Shown: positions 10,708 to 20,733 of the stretch, piece after piece
How the letters are laid out: the number at the start of each line of letters is the position of its first letter
Position numbering within the stretch: position 1 is the first letter of the stretch
Assembly: GCA_037178855.1 (NCBI GenBank)
Contig: JASJZC010000002.1
Coordinates: 434,001 to 498,000, forward strand
DNA from: Oscheius sp. JU75
Lineage: Eukaryota > Nematoda > Chromadorea > Rhabditida > Rhabditidae
Direction of reading: 5' to 3'
Length of the DNA stretch: 64,000 nucleotides
The notes under the pieces: model-generated
Told to the model about the DNA's origin: nothing
Database searches by the model: none
Seen by the model: the letters and a program-made list of their open reading frames with translations, nothing else
Made by a program: the position numbers and the translations under genes

Positions 10708-12517
10708 ATGAATCCCTTCTACGAGGAGGAGAGTAGCACGAGCGTCGGAAGCAAAATCAAGCTGGATCCCATCAAATTCGGGGATCCAGAGCTCTCCGAT
10801 ATAACTCTCACGGTCCAGGAAGTCGATCTGGAGCAAGAGTTCAAAGTCAACAAAATGGTCTTGGCCAACAGCTCCGATATTTTCAAGGAAATGTTCTATG
10901 GAGAGTCGAAGAAGGTTCATCTGAGCTCCTTTTTTGAGTAGACGAGGTTTTAGACAAGCCCGGACCGTTTAGAAATCAAGGAGACAACAATCGGCGCTTT
11001 CAAGAGTCTTCTAGAGGTTATTTATACCGGAAAGCCGAAGGATATTGAGATGTTTACCTGCGGGACCTCGTATTCCAAGGTCAGCAAGCATTTCTGCCTC
11101 AAATCGGCCAAGAAATTGCAGCACGACGGCCGTCTGATGCGCCACGAGGTGCCAGATAAAAAGCAACAGAAGGACGTCGTTACAAGTTCGTTTTCCCACA
11201 TTTTCCCGCCAAAAATGGGTCATTAGATCTCTGGAAATCGACACAGGATGTCCTGCTGCTGGCCGAGCGCTTCAACGTCGCCCATCCGGTCATGAGTATC
11301 TTCCACGACGAGGTCTGCAAGAACATCTGTGGCAAGGACAAGTGTTTCTACTGTCTTAATCTCTTCCTCTTTGCCCAAGCTCACAAGATGCCGCTTCTGG
11401 AGAGATTCGTGAGTCGTTTTTGCCTTCCGTTTCGTCAGAAAATGATCCGTTGTGAGGGCTATGGTTTCCGTGTGGCCTAACCAATTTTTAACAGGGGAAT
11501 ACCTGAAGTTCGCGCCAATTTAAATTTTTATATATGAGCCTTTTAAAAATTAATCAGTCCAGTTTTCGCGTTTTTAACTACTGCCTTTTTTGCTTTTATG
11601 GCTGGGTCCCGCTACGAACTTCCCTGAAAGTCAACCTTTTGCACTTTTCGGTGCTTTACATGCATTTACATGAGCTCTAAGTGTTTAATCGACTCACGGC
11701 CAAGAACTACCTTAAAAACGTCGACTTCGACGTCAAAAATGACGAGAAAAATGTAGAAAGTTAGAAAAACTATAGAAAAACAGCGTTTCCTCAATTTTCT
11801 TAATTATTCTCGTCATTTTTGACGTCGAAGTAGATGTTTCTGGGGTATTTTTCGGCACTGTGTCCATTAAACATGCTTAGAAGTCATGAAAATGTGTGTT
11901 AAGCATCGAAAAATGCGGAGGATAAATTTTCAGGGAAGTTCGTGGAATCTAACTACAAAAGTCCTGCCCGGGAATACCCATACACCCACAATGTCGTCGT
12001 CCCTTTAGATTCGATTTATTGTCCCTCTTCGTTGGAATACACTATAGACGTCGTTGTAATAACCTCTATCACTTAGCAAACCTGTTTACTATGCTCTTTT
12101 TTGCCCCTAACCGTCTGTCTAAAACTTAAATTTGCCTCTGCCCTTCTTGAAGATCTAAGTCATGCTAAAAAAAATGCTCTCTATGGTTCTATTTTAATGG
12201 GAGAGGATGTCAATTTCGCTTAATTTCAACTTTTTGTGACCACGCAAAAATATTTACGTAATATCGAGCTACAGTAGCAAAAGAATCTAACGCACCTCAC
12301 TTTCGCCGCCCTAGAGCACCTCTCAAGTTTGCTGGCATGTTCCACTCTGTTCGGATAGTGAAATAAGACCTGAATCATCACGATGTTTCAGGGCATATTC
12401 AAGAAAAGCCAATTCGAGCTGTGGACCGTCTACGCGGAAGCCAACGGTCTCAACCTGAGCATCCTGTTTCGTCTGCATCCGACCGATATGCGCAGCTTCT
12501 GGAGCCACTTCAAATAA
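10708..12517 (+). CDS. BTB/POZ-BACK-like protein
   Basis: Exons 10708-10914, 10954-11185, 11227-11408 and 12392-12517; 248 aa. Residues about 30-100 follow the BTB fold: LSDITLTVQE, FKVNKMVLANSSDIFKEMFYG and, after the first intron, TTIGAFKSLLEVIYTGKPK. The next part, DVLLLAERFNVAHPVMSIF, continues as the helical end of BTB and the start of a BACK-like region. BTB proteins dimerise and often act as CUL3 substrate adaptors. No MATH, kelch or zinc-finger domain is seen. The protein ends in FRLHPTDMRSFWSHFK. Introns 1 and 2 are about 40 nt; intron 3 is 983 nt and hosts a palindromic element. AATAAA at 12575-12580 fits the 3' end. Confidence 0.9.
11601..11950. mobile_element. MITE-like palindromic element in BTB intron 3
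   Basis: Terminal inverted repeats are CTACGAACTTCCCTGAAA on the left and TTTCAGGGAAGTTCGTGG on the right. Inner arms also pair around GACGTCAAAAATGACGAG and its inverse at about 11806-11824. The outer GGGTCCCGC.ACGAA end is shared with the element at 47938-48275. Confidence 0.7.
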
Positions 12518-12574
12518 TACTAATCCCACCTTGTTATCATGTTGATGCGTTGTTTTTTCGTGCCCGAACGGGGC

Positions 12575-12580
12575 AATAAA
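12575..12580 (+). terminator. Poly(A) signal of the BTB gene
   Basis: AATAAA about 60 bases downstream of the stop codon. Confidence 0.6.
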
Positions 12581-13052
12581 CTGTCCTATTAGAGTCGAAA
12601 ATGATCGCAATTAACTGGTTTTTGCCATGTTCGCCATATTTTTTTGTTTCTATGTTCATTTCTCTTTTGCTTTTCTGTCAAAAAAGGTGCTAAAACTGCT
12701 CAGTTCCCGCTCTATTCTGCTCCGATTTCACCCCGTTTTTGTACAAACTCCGGAAGTACGCAATTTCGCGTCACATATTTTTATGTACTGCTTAAACTTT
12801 TGAGATTTACTTTCACGTACTTTGCGTACATGAGCTTTGACTGAAGGCCGCATTTTCGAGCCTTCCAATGCTCTGCAAAATCGTTGTCCGTGACCTGTTC
12901 TACAAATTTGCAGAAAATGCCAAGCACAAAATTGCCGTCTTCAACCCGAAAAACACATACGCAGTTGCGTATTCACTTACCTGACCCTGGGTTTCTATTA
13001 GAACTATTACGGTGTTTGTCACATTTTCCGAACAGAAAATAACCCAAAATAC

Positions 13053-15003
13053 CTGATAGGCTTGCCCATAACGGAGGTAATAGGCTTCCTAAAGGGCAGC
13101 AAGCCGCGCATTCTGTTGACCAGCCCGGATCCATGGAAAAGCGGCGGACAGAAGCCGACGGCATGCTTCACACGACACTGAATAGCCCGCAAGGCCGAGC
13201 CGTGCGGGTTGGGAACCTGCTCGTAGACGTCATTCTCTCCAAAATTGTACATGGGCACGAGGTCTGCCCTAAAAAAGACTTCTATAGCTCAAAATGTATG
13301 GAAACTTGCCCATAAATGATGGCGTACCGACAAAACCCTCGCCGATTCAGGATTTTTGCGCTGTGGCAGCCTGTCCTCGAGTCCAGCATCTCTGTCACGC
13401 CGCCAATCACAATTCCGATGGCTCTACCTGAATTTTTGGTCATTTTCACTAGAAAAATGGGGGAGAAACTCGCCTTTACCAGGATTTTCGAGAAGATGTG
13501 TGAGCGATTCTTTAGAGGATTCAACACCACCTAAAATGGTATGATTCTCTAAGAAAGTTGCGATTTTTCGGTCCTACCCAGAGCCAGCCCAACGTCTCTC
13601 CTAAAAGGAAAGTAAAACTGTCCATTCAGTGTCAAAATGGTCGTCTCGAGACCGGGAAAGAGCTCCCGAAAGCCGGTCCCGTTTGTGACCATGTGTGTGA
13701 AGGCCCCAATTGACAGAACTCCGTGGGGATGGGACCTGAACTTGGTCAATTTGTCTCTGTCAGCCTGTCATTTACCACAGCGTGACACTTTTTCTACTGT
13801 TTATGTCAGTTTGGAGTTGTACCTGTTCGTCTCTGTCAATCTGTCACTTTCCTCACTATGTTTATGTCAATCTGCTACGCTCTTATCGTCCATCGAATGA
13901 CCCTCTGGAGCCTCTGGAACTTGACATAGCTCTATTCTGTTCCCAGAGGTCGCAAGCCTGGCCAGCCAGATTAGGGTGCCCTCTGCGTGCAAACCTGGCC
14001 GACGCGACGTTTCGTCCAGATTTGCGATGCCTGCTGGCAGTCTAGATGTATTCTGTCCATCTACATCTAACTATTTCGGTGTGATACATGCAACACTAGT
14101 TACAGCGCCGAAGATGGCAAGTCAAAAGTCCCTAAAAATTTAGTTGACACCGATCGTGACTAAAAGATAGGCTGGTGCACGATTTTTAGTAGCTCAACTG
14201 TGAGGCTAGAAAAGAGGGCATAGCCTGTCTCTAAAGTTTAGCTACCTAAGCAGACGTAGACAGTCTGTATCCAATACTTACGCAATAACTAAATAAACAT
14301 AATTGCTGTTTTCTCGGAAATATCTACAACTAACTAGTCATAACAATTAGTGTTGCATGTATCACACGCACCTCCTTTCCACTGAGTCCCAGTCATTTTC
14401 GTCGTATCTTCCTCTCCCTAAAAATCCTCGGCAGTAAACCTCCCAAACCCTTGTCAGAAATGACTCGTCACGTCACTGTCACGTAACTTTTTGGTCTGAT
14501 GTCATTGACAGTCATTTATAACGCTTTTTCACCTGAAACGAACCGAAAAGTACCCTGTTTTCAAAACAAAAGCTCACCCAATGATGTAGTTTCTGTCCGG
14601 AGGTAGATCTGCCGTCTTCACAAGCTTGATTGGGAAGTAATTGGCGAAATAGCGCCAGAGGGAGTGGTTCTTGTACCATTTCTGTCAATTGTTTAGTGTA
14701 AAAAAAAAGCGTCGAGAGCACCTACCCAGCCACCGAAACTGCCTTCTCGAGGAGCTCGCCAATTGTAAAAGGTCCACAAGCCGTACAGAGGTACTAGTGG
14801 CCAATATCTTGTGAAAAGTAGGTAGAATGGGATCTGTATCGATGGGTTTTCGGCTCCACATAGTCAAAAATTACCCACACGGACAAAATGGGCAGCATGA
14901 TCCACAAAAAGAGAAAGTGGACGACGGCTAGCAGCTGCAGACGACGATCCCAGTCGATTTTGGGGAAGGTTTGAGCCAAAAGGGACCATGTTCTCGAATA
15001 CAT
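13053..15003 (-). CDS. dgat-2: Diacylglycerol O-acyltransferase 2 (C terminus unresolved)
   Basis: ER membrane enzyme making triacylglycerol from diacylglycerol and acyl-CoA. Exons 15003-14875, 14833-14726, 14681-14578, 13735-13578, 13530-13480, 13448-13310 and 13268-13053. An N-terminal hydrophobic hairpin ([20 protein letters not shown], then [20 protein letters not shown]) precedes [24 protein letters not shown] carries the HPHG active-site motif. Then come [36 protein letters not shown] and [12 protein letters not shown]. The intron at 13269-13309 starts with GC instead of GT (TATGG|GCAAGT); this is the only reading that keeps YGADLVP intact. After GKPIR the usual helix ending LF..K..YG is not found on this strand. 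One reading ends after RNPGSGK about 70 bases further on; otherwise exons are missing. The start is the first ATG of the exon. Confidence 0.92.
13940..14045. repeat. Dispersed repeat, copy in DGAT2 intron
   Basis: Contains CGCAAGCCTGGCC..CCAGATT and GCAAACCTGGCCGACGCGAC. A diverged copy lies at 18355-18480 (ACAAACCTGGCCTGCCAG, GCCTGCCCTGGCTGACGCGA). Confidence 0.6.
14079..14368. mobile_element. MITE-like element in DGAT2 intron
   Basis: A 290-bp unit bounded by near-perfect inverted repeats, GTGTGATACATGCAACACTA on the left and TAGTGTTGCATGTATCACAC on the right. It has no coding capacity. It lies in the 842-nt intron 13736-14577. Confidence 0.8.
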
Positions 15004-15320
15004 GATCAAGAAAACGTGATCAGAATTGGGAGAAAGCAGAGGCGAAAGTGAGAATCGGGGTCAATTAGGCTGTGTGTACAATCTGCGGTTATCTCCGGGA
15101 GATGTTGGCGGTCAAGGACGACTGGAAGTGGTTAAAAACCAGGTTTGAAGTTATTTTGAAATGACGAGCAGATGTTTCCGGGGGCTCACATTGCTGAAAA
15201 TGGAAAGTTAGACCGGAAATAAAAGATCCAAACATGATCGGACCGGAAATCTTCGATTTCCTTGTGATTTGCTGCTCCATCTCACAGTATTGGGCAGCAG
15301 TTAAAACTTCCCAAAAAAAT

Positions 15321-15483
15321 CCTACAGAAATCGTGGTTTAAACCGATTTGGCACCGAATACCGTATACCCTACATTAATCTAAAAAGCGGCAAGAGAACC
15401 AATTTTGAATTCCCGCCCTCGAAATAGGAATATGGCGCGAGAAAAATTGGCGACGCCTTTTGCATGGGCGTAACACGCCGTGT
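15321..15483. repeat. Truncated second copy of the 9967-10187 element
   Basis: Matches 10025-10187 almost throughout, including TCCCGCCCTCGAAATAGGA and the terminal GCGTAACACGCCGTGT. The left inverted repeat is missing. Confidence 0.85.
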
Positions 15484-15572
15484 AAAATCCGGCGAGAAAC
15501 ATAAAATTACGCCGGCGTAATCGTCTTGCCACGAGCAATCTTAAAGGACAGCGTTTTCAACTTCTCAGCTGA

Positions 15573-15617
15573 ACAGACTATAATTGGTTCCACTGAATCC
15601 CTACCGTCAATGACGTT
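15573..15617. repeat. Short dispersed repeat
   Basis: TTCCACTGAATCCCTACCGT and flanks occur here and at 18282-18325, each preceded by AACAGACTATAA. Confidence 0.8.
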
Positions 15618-16731
15618 TGTCCGACTCTCTTCTCCGCTCCAAAGGTCCCTCATCTGCTTTTTATGCGATTTCCGGGACCACATACCGTCCTTATATTACT
15701 ACGATTCACGTAAGGGTAGACCCTGATGATTTTCCCGACCCCCTCTGCTAATTCATGCCATGGCAGATATCAGTTGACCATTGGTTGCCATAAGTCTCTC
15801 TTGGACCCGACAGTAGATTGTGATCTATTCTTTTAAAGAGCTATCGTGTCCGTCTGTCAGTCTGGAGCCTCACTCGCTGGGTCGCAACCCCCGCGGTTAG
15901 CGCGCTTGGCTATGAATCGGAGCAAACCGGGCTCCATCCATCCCCTTCGATGTTTTTGGGATTTTTTTTAAAGAGCTGTCTATACGGCAATAGAAAACTT
16001 GATCCGGACCAGTAGTCCAACGCCCAGCATGGTGGTGGCTATTACTTCTGTTTTAACATCATTTTGATCGAGTTTTCGGTAATAGTTCGGCATGCGGCTC
16101 CTTCGTTTGAATATTTGGCGCCCTTTTGCCAAATTCTGATTTTCTGAAGCAATTCACTCATTTACAGCGTTTTAAGAATCCCTAATAGTGTGAGAAATAT
16201 AGAAAAGATGCCGATATGAGCGATCTTTACCATTGTATTTCCAAGAATTGAATGGGGTTATTATGCATGCTGAAATCAAACACGGTAAGTAACTGTAAAA
16301 ATGAGTTCTATGCGTCAGAGTACCCGTTTACGAATAAAGGGAAGCGGCTACCGTACTTTTTGAACGAAGGGGCGCCTGTCGAACTATTACCGAGTTTTCT
16401 TTCCTTCTTCTAGGTGGTTAGAATTTTTGTACGCGTAAAGGGAACATCAATTATCACGCAATCGAGTCGAAAAGAGTCCGGCGATCGGCTCGCTAAAGCC
16501 TTCCTCCATTCCCCTTTTTATATCACTTTCCGTCCTTATATTACTACTACAACTTTCTTCTCTATCCCTATTCCACCTTCTAACAAGCACTAATAGCCCG
16601 AAAGACCGAACGTAATCGCGCTCTGCTGCGAAATCAACCTAAAATCCCTCTTCTTCTTTGAAAGCCTGCAAATTTGCAGTATTCTTCTTGTAAACCCTTT
16701 CATTTTTCTCTCATCCGCCTCAAATTACCAA

Positions 16732-16738
16732 TTTTCAG
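16732..16738 (+). promoter_or_regulatory. Probable spliced-leader acceptor of RCL1
   Basis: TTTTCAG ends 6 bases before the ATG, with no upstream donor exon. Confidence 0.5.
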
Positions 16739-16744
16739 TCGAAT

Positions 16745-18767
16745 ATGACGAATTCGGAGGAGTTGATCTACGAGGGCTGCAACTTTTTCCGTCTACGGCT
16801 GACCTACTCGATTCTGAGTGGTCGTCCCGTCACAATTCGCAATATTCGGGCCACGGAAGATGCCCCAGGCATCAGAGGTCAATTTTCTCTTAATTTCCAA
16901 TCAAAAACACGCAAATTTCTTTCAGATTTCGAGTCTAAGCTGATCGCGCTCCTCGAGAGAGTCACAAATGGAACCAAGGTCGAAATCAATGGCACAGGTA
17001 TTCTTTTCTTGTATAATCTTTGAACAAAATACGATTTTTAGGCACACAGGTCCGCTTCCGGCCCGGAATGATCATCGGAGGCGTCTTTACATTCGACTGT
17101 GGGACCGGTAGATGCCTTTCCTACTTCCTCGAGCCCCTGATGATGCTCTCGCCATTCTGCAAAAATGCCATGACTGTCAAGTTAAAAGGTACGTCTCTTT
17201 ATCTTCTTTACAAAGCTGTCTATCGGTCTTTTGCGATGGAGAACCTTCCAAACCTGTCAACTTTTCACATTTGGACCCTGTGACAAATAGCACTAATTTT
17301 GGGATTGCAGGAGTCACAAACGCACCAGGAGAGGTCTCCGTCGACGCCATCAAAGCCACTTGGCTGTCCGTCTACAATAAATTCGTCCTGAACGACGAGA
17401 AACTTGATCTTAAGGTACATTTCCCCAATCACATTAGGAAAAACTCCAATTTTCAGATCACAGCTAGAGGTCTAAAGCCGGACGGCGGTGGCTGTATTAC
17501 GTTTTCTGCTCCCATCGTGAAAACGCTCCGACCGGCCATAGTTTGTTCCTTGTTCGGCTGAAAATAGCGTGATTTTCAGCGCGAGAAGCCGGGAAAAGTG
17601 TGCAAAATCAGAGGGCAGGCCTATGTGACAAAGGTGACGCCGTCCCTCGCCTACCGGATGATCGACACGGCCAAGAAGACGCTCCATGGCTACATTTCTG
17701 ACGTCTTCGTCACCGTGGATCAGAGGAAAGGAGACGCGGGAGGAAGGTAGGGGTTTTTTTTTAACCGAATTATGGTATCAAGAGTCGGGGATGAACTGGT
17801 TTGCATTCAATGCAATGAAGCAATTTGGTGTAAAAGATCGTCTGGTAGGTCAGTTAGACCACGGTGGTGTCGGTTAGTATATGGGTCGGATCCTCACCAA
17901 GACACAACTCTTTGTATCGCGTTTTTCTGGTCTGAAATGTGTTTCTCAGCCAAGTTTTACGCAAATTTTTTCAGTTCGCCCGGCTACGGACTCTTCCTTA
18001 CTGCCGAGACTACAGAAGGGGTTGTCTACCATGGTGAAGCCATGAGTCGTCCAAAAAACGAGCCCGGAGACCCAATTGTGCCCGAGGATGTGGGCAACCA
18101 GGCCGCGGTGGCGCTGCTGAACGAAATCCATCGTGGTGGAGCCCTGGACTCGTCGGCACAAGCCCTCGCGGCCACCTTTATGGCCCTAGGGCAGAAGGAC
18201 GTCTCGAAGTATCTCTATGGACCGCTTTCAGTTTACAGGTTGGTTTTTTCTTGGCATTTCTGGGTCCAAAAATGACTGGAACAGACTATAAGGGGATTCC
18301 ACTGAATCCCTACCGTCAATGAAAGCTCTTTATTTAAAGCGAGTGTCAAACGTTCCTGTCCTGTGCCCCGAGATCACAAACCTGGCCTGCCAGGCTGCGG
18401 CGCGCGTTGTTTGCAAGCCTGCCCTGGCTGACGCGAACATTTCGGCCACGTTTGTAATGCCTGATGCCTTCGATGCTAACTAACTGGTAGATGTGGCCTC
18501 TCAAAGTTTTAGTAACACAGTTAATATATATTGGCAAGAGGCACCTCTCATACCAGACGACTGGGGTTCGATCCGCCTCCAAACCTCGATTTCAGCATGT
18601 ACTCCCTGCGCCACCTCAAAGCCTTCTTCGAGATCCAGTTCAAAATAGACGAATGGAGCAGATTGCAGTCGGAGGAGGCGGAAGAGATGCGTCTCGGCAG
18701 CCAAGAAAAGGCTCTAGTCACGGCCATGGGCATCGGCTACAGCAACCTCAACAAAACTGTCCTCTAA
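16745..18767 (+). CDS. RNA 3'-terminal phosphate cyclase-like protein RCL1
   Basis: Nucleolar protein required for 18S rRNA maturation, where it works with the BMS1 GTPase. Eight exons: 16745-16877, 16926-16997, 17042-17188, 17311-17414, 17457-17540, 17580-17746, 17975-18238 and 18596-18767; 380 aa, close to the animal family length of about 373. Signatures in order: YEGCNFFRLRLTYSILSGRP, LLERVTNGTKVEINGTGTQV, YFLEPLMMLSPFCKNAM, GGGCITFSAP, KVCKIRGQAYVTKVTPSLAY, SSPGYGLFLTAETT, VPEDVGNQAAVALLNEIHRG and LRHLKAFFEIQFKI. It lacks the catalytic His of true cyclases, as expected for the RCL1 branch. It is the first gene of a five-gene same-strand cluster. Intron 7 carries two dispersed repeats and a tRNA-like sequence. 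Confidence 0.97.
18282..18480. repeat. Two dispersed repeats in RCL1 intron 7
   Basis: 18282-18325 matches 15573-15617 and 18355-18480 matches 13940-14045. They lie next to each other here but apart elsewhere. Confidence 0.65.
18531..18580 (+). pseudogene. tRNA-like element, Met(CAT)-like
   Basis: TTGGCAAGAGGC resembles an A box. CTCTCATACC resembles the elongator Met anticodon loop with CAT. GGGGTTCGATCC is an excellent B box. The acceptor stem is not recognisable. It lies in RCL1 intron 7, only 15 bases before the last exon. Confidence 0.5.
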
Positions 18768-18913
18768 CTTGTTCTCTCCCCTCTTCCTTGTTGTTATTTT
18801 TCTTGTTATGTCTCGTTATAAAGCGCTTTATATAATCAAAATATGATTTCCAGTGGTTTTGTACCCATTTCTATCGCCATTTCAGTAATATTTTAGTACT
18901 GAAATCATTCAGA

Positions 18914-20625
18914 ATGCCAAAATTTGCCTCGTTGACTGACCCACTCTGGAAAGAACTCTACCGCGGCGAAGCAAAGCTCTCGAAATGGCAGATGAGAGAC
19001 GAGGAATGGGCGTGGATGAAACAGGTGAGCTTTTTCTGAGGAAAACATTCAACTTTTGTTTGGCGCCAAATTCGGTTGCCATGGCGGGAAATTGAATTTT
19101 GTATTTCTCTTTTTATTCTTCCTTGACCATTTTTTTCATTCACTATTTTTTCTAGCATTATCCAGCTTTTATCCACGAAGTACCATGGTATAGACGTTTT
19201 GGAGCAAAAGAATGAAATTTTTTTTTTAAATACTGCTTCTAAGGATACGAGTTTTGCAAAAAAAAAAAATCGTCGCTAATGCGTGCTAGAAACATGAACG
19301 ATGCGGTCAAGTTTTAGAGAGAAAAAAAGGACGTCTGTACGAGCGCCAGAGAATACTAAAATAATCGAAGCTGGGCGGCTTTTTGGCCGATTTCGAAGTT
19401 TGTACGCCCGTGACACGCTATGTGAAACCATAAAAACAAAAAGGCACTCATTTTCCGATTTCAGGTTGCCGCTCTGTTTCCAAGCGACTCTATCAACGTC
19501 TCCGACATTCTCTGCGTCAGAGTTACTCTCAAATTCGAGTAAGTTCCCCTCTTTTTGTACCCCAAAAACAATTCTGTTTGACGAGAGGATCCGATGCAAA
19601 TAATAACCGTTCCCAACGTTGCCTCACCTGCCAGATCGGTCTAATTTTTACACCAAGTCCTGTCAAGTGTGCTCAAAGTTTTCTAGACAATTTGTAGGAT
19701 TCAAAAAGCAATTTTGGTTTTTCACTGCAAAGTTGTAGTTTGGTATGTTCTACAGCTTTGTAGAATATTACAAGTCTACAAACTAAAAAATATAAAAAGA
19801 AAAATTTGAGCTCGTTGAGAAGATCCGATACTAATCGATACTAAAGTTGTCTCACATGCCAGAGGGGACTAATTTTGTCTTTTTAAGAACCGAATCGTAT
19901 TCGATGGCTTTGCGCCCCTCTACCAATTTTCCCGCATCGGCCCCGGTAATTGAGTGCTCCTACAGACAGGGATACCGCTTCTGCTGGACCCGCGATAGCA
20001 GTCTGCTCTCCCTAGTCTCGCAATTTGAAAAGTACTGCGAAGAGCTCGATGGGGCGCTTGCAGAGATCAAGGAGATGTCAAGGAGTTCAGGAGAATTTGC
20101 CTTCGAGGAGAAGGAGCTGGAAATAGACGAGGAGGAGCACATTGTGCTCAGGTTCAAAATTCGAGTAAGTTCCTTTTTTGTAACTAGTTTTTTTTTTCGT
20201 GACCCTTCTGAAACATGGAAGAAATGGTGAAACCACCGAATTTTCGAATCCAAATGAGCTGCAATTTGTTTATCGGATACTTCTATAGCTCGGCAACAAT
20301 CCAGTATAACATACAACCTCGAAATAAAAGATTTGTCCAGACCGCACCCTGTCTGAGGAGATATTCCAAAGGAGGGTAGACTAACTTGTGTTAAAAATAG
20401 CTCCTATGGAACCTACCAAACTTTTCAGATTGACCTACAGTAATCTCCCTCCATTTCCAGGGAAGCGACGAGCTAATAACAGCCAAAATCGATTGGCGTC
20501 ATCTGGACGATTTTCCCGACTCTGTCCGCAGCACCAATCCGGCTCGTTTTCGTGATCTGGACCCTGAAGACTGGCAGAGGGACAGGTCCCTGACCGAGAA
20601 TTTTGCGGCAATCTGCAAATTATAA
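18914..20625 (+). CDS. Unrecognised acidic protein, second gene of candidate operon
   Basis: Exons 18914-19024, 19465-19538, 19966-20164 and 20461-20625; 182 aa. I do not recognise the family. It starts MPKFASLTDPLWKELYRGEA and continues with a Trp-rich helix (SKWQMRDEEWAWMKQ). The middle segment is GYRFCWTRDSSLLSLVSQFE, then an acidic stretch (FEEKELEIDEEEHIVLRF), and it ends WQRDRSLTENFAAICKL. No signal peptide or membrane segment. The acceptor at 19966 (CTACAG|ACAGGG) was chosen because the nearby CAG four bases on would cause a stop. It starts 147 bases after the RCL1 stop, with ATTCAG one base before its ATG, which suggests downstream operon trans-splicing. Confidence 0.72.
19624..19680 (-). 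repeat. GAGTTGGTGTAAAA repeat family, inverted copy
   Basis: The reverse strand reads GACTTGGTGTAAAAATTAG with the CTGGCAGGTGAGGCAACGTT that typifies the copies at 52492, 52722, 55709 and 56171. A weaker copy lies at 19840-19885. Confidence 0.6.
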
Positions 20626-20733
20626 CAGCTCTTTTGTCAGTTTTTCCATCCTTATCCCCTCGTCCTTTTCTTGAACTTTTCTTCACTCTTCCCAGTTCTT
20701 TGAAAGTAAAAAATGCCAAATTTTAGAAGAAAA

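Larger units (their letters stand above)
15004..16744. other. Repeat-bearing spacer upstream of DGAT2 and RCL1
   Basis: Divergent promoter region of DGAT2 (-) and the RCL1 cluster (+). It holds the second copy of the 9967 element (15321-15483), a short repeat at 15573-15617 shared with 18282-18325, and phrases such as GTCCGTCTGTC that recur elsewhere. No coding exon was recognised. Confidence 0.6.

Noticed and set aside
13637-13900. Plus-strand frames across 13.6-13.9 kb with Cys-rich look
   Set aside because: They are the antisense of the DGAT2 exon that carries HPHG.
15880-15955. tRNA-like phrase GGTTAGCGCGCTTGGCTATG
   Set aside because: Only the D-arm-like part is good; there is no B box and the anticodon stem does not pair, so I did not list it.
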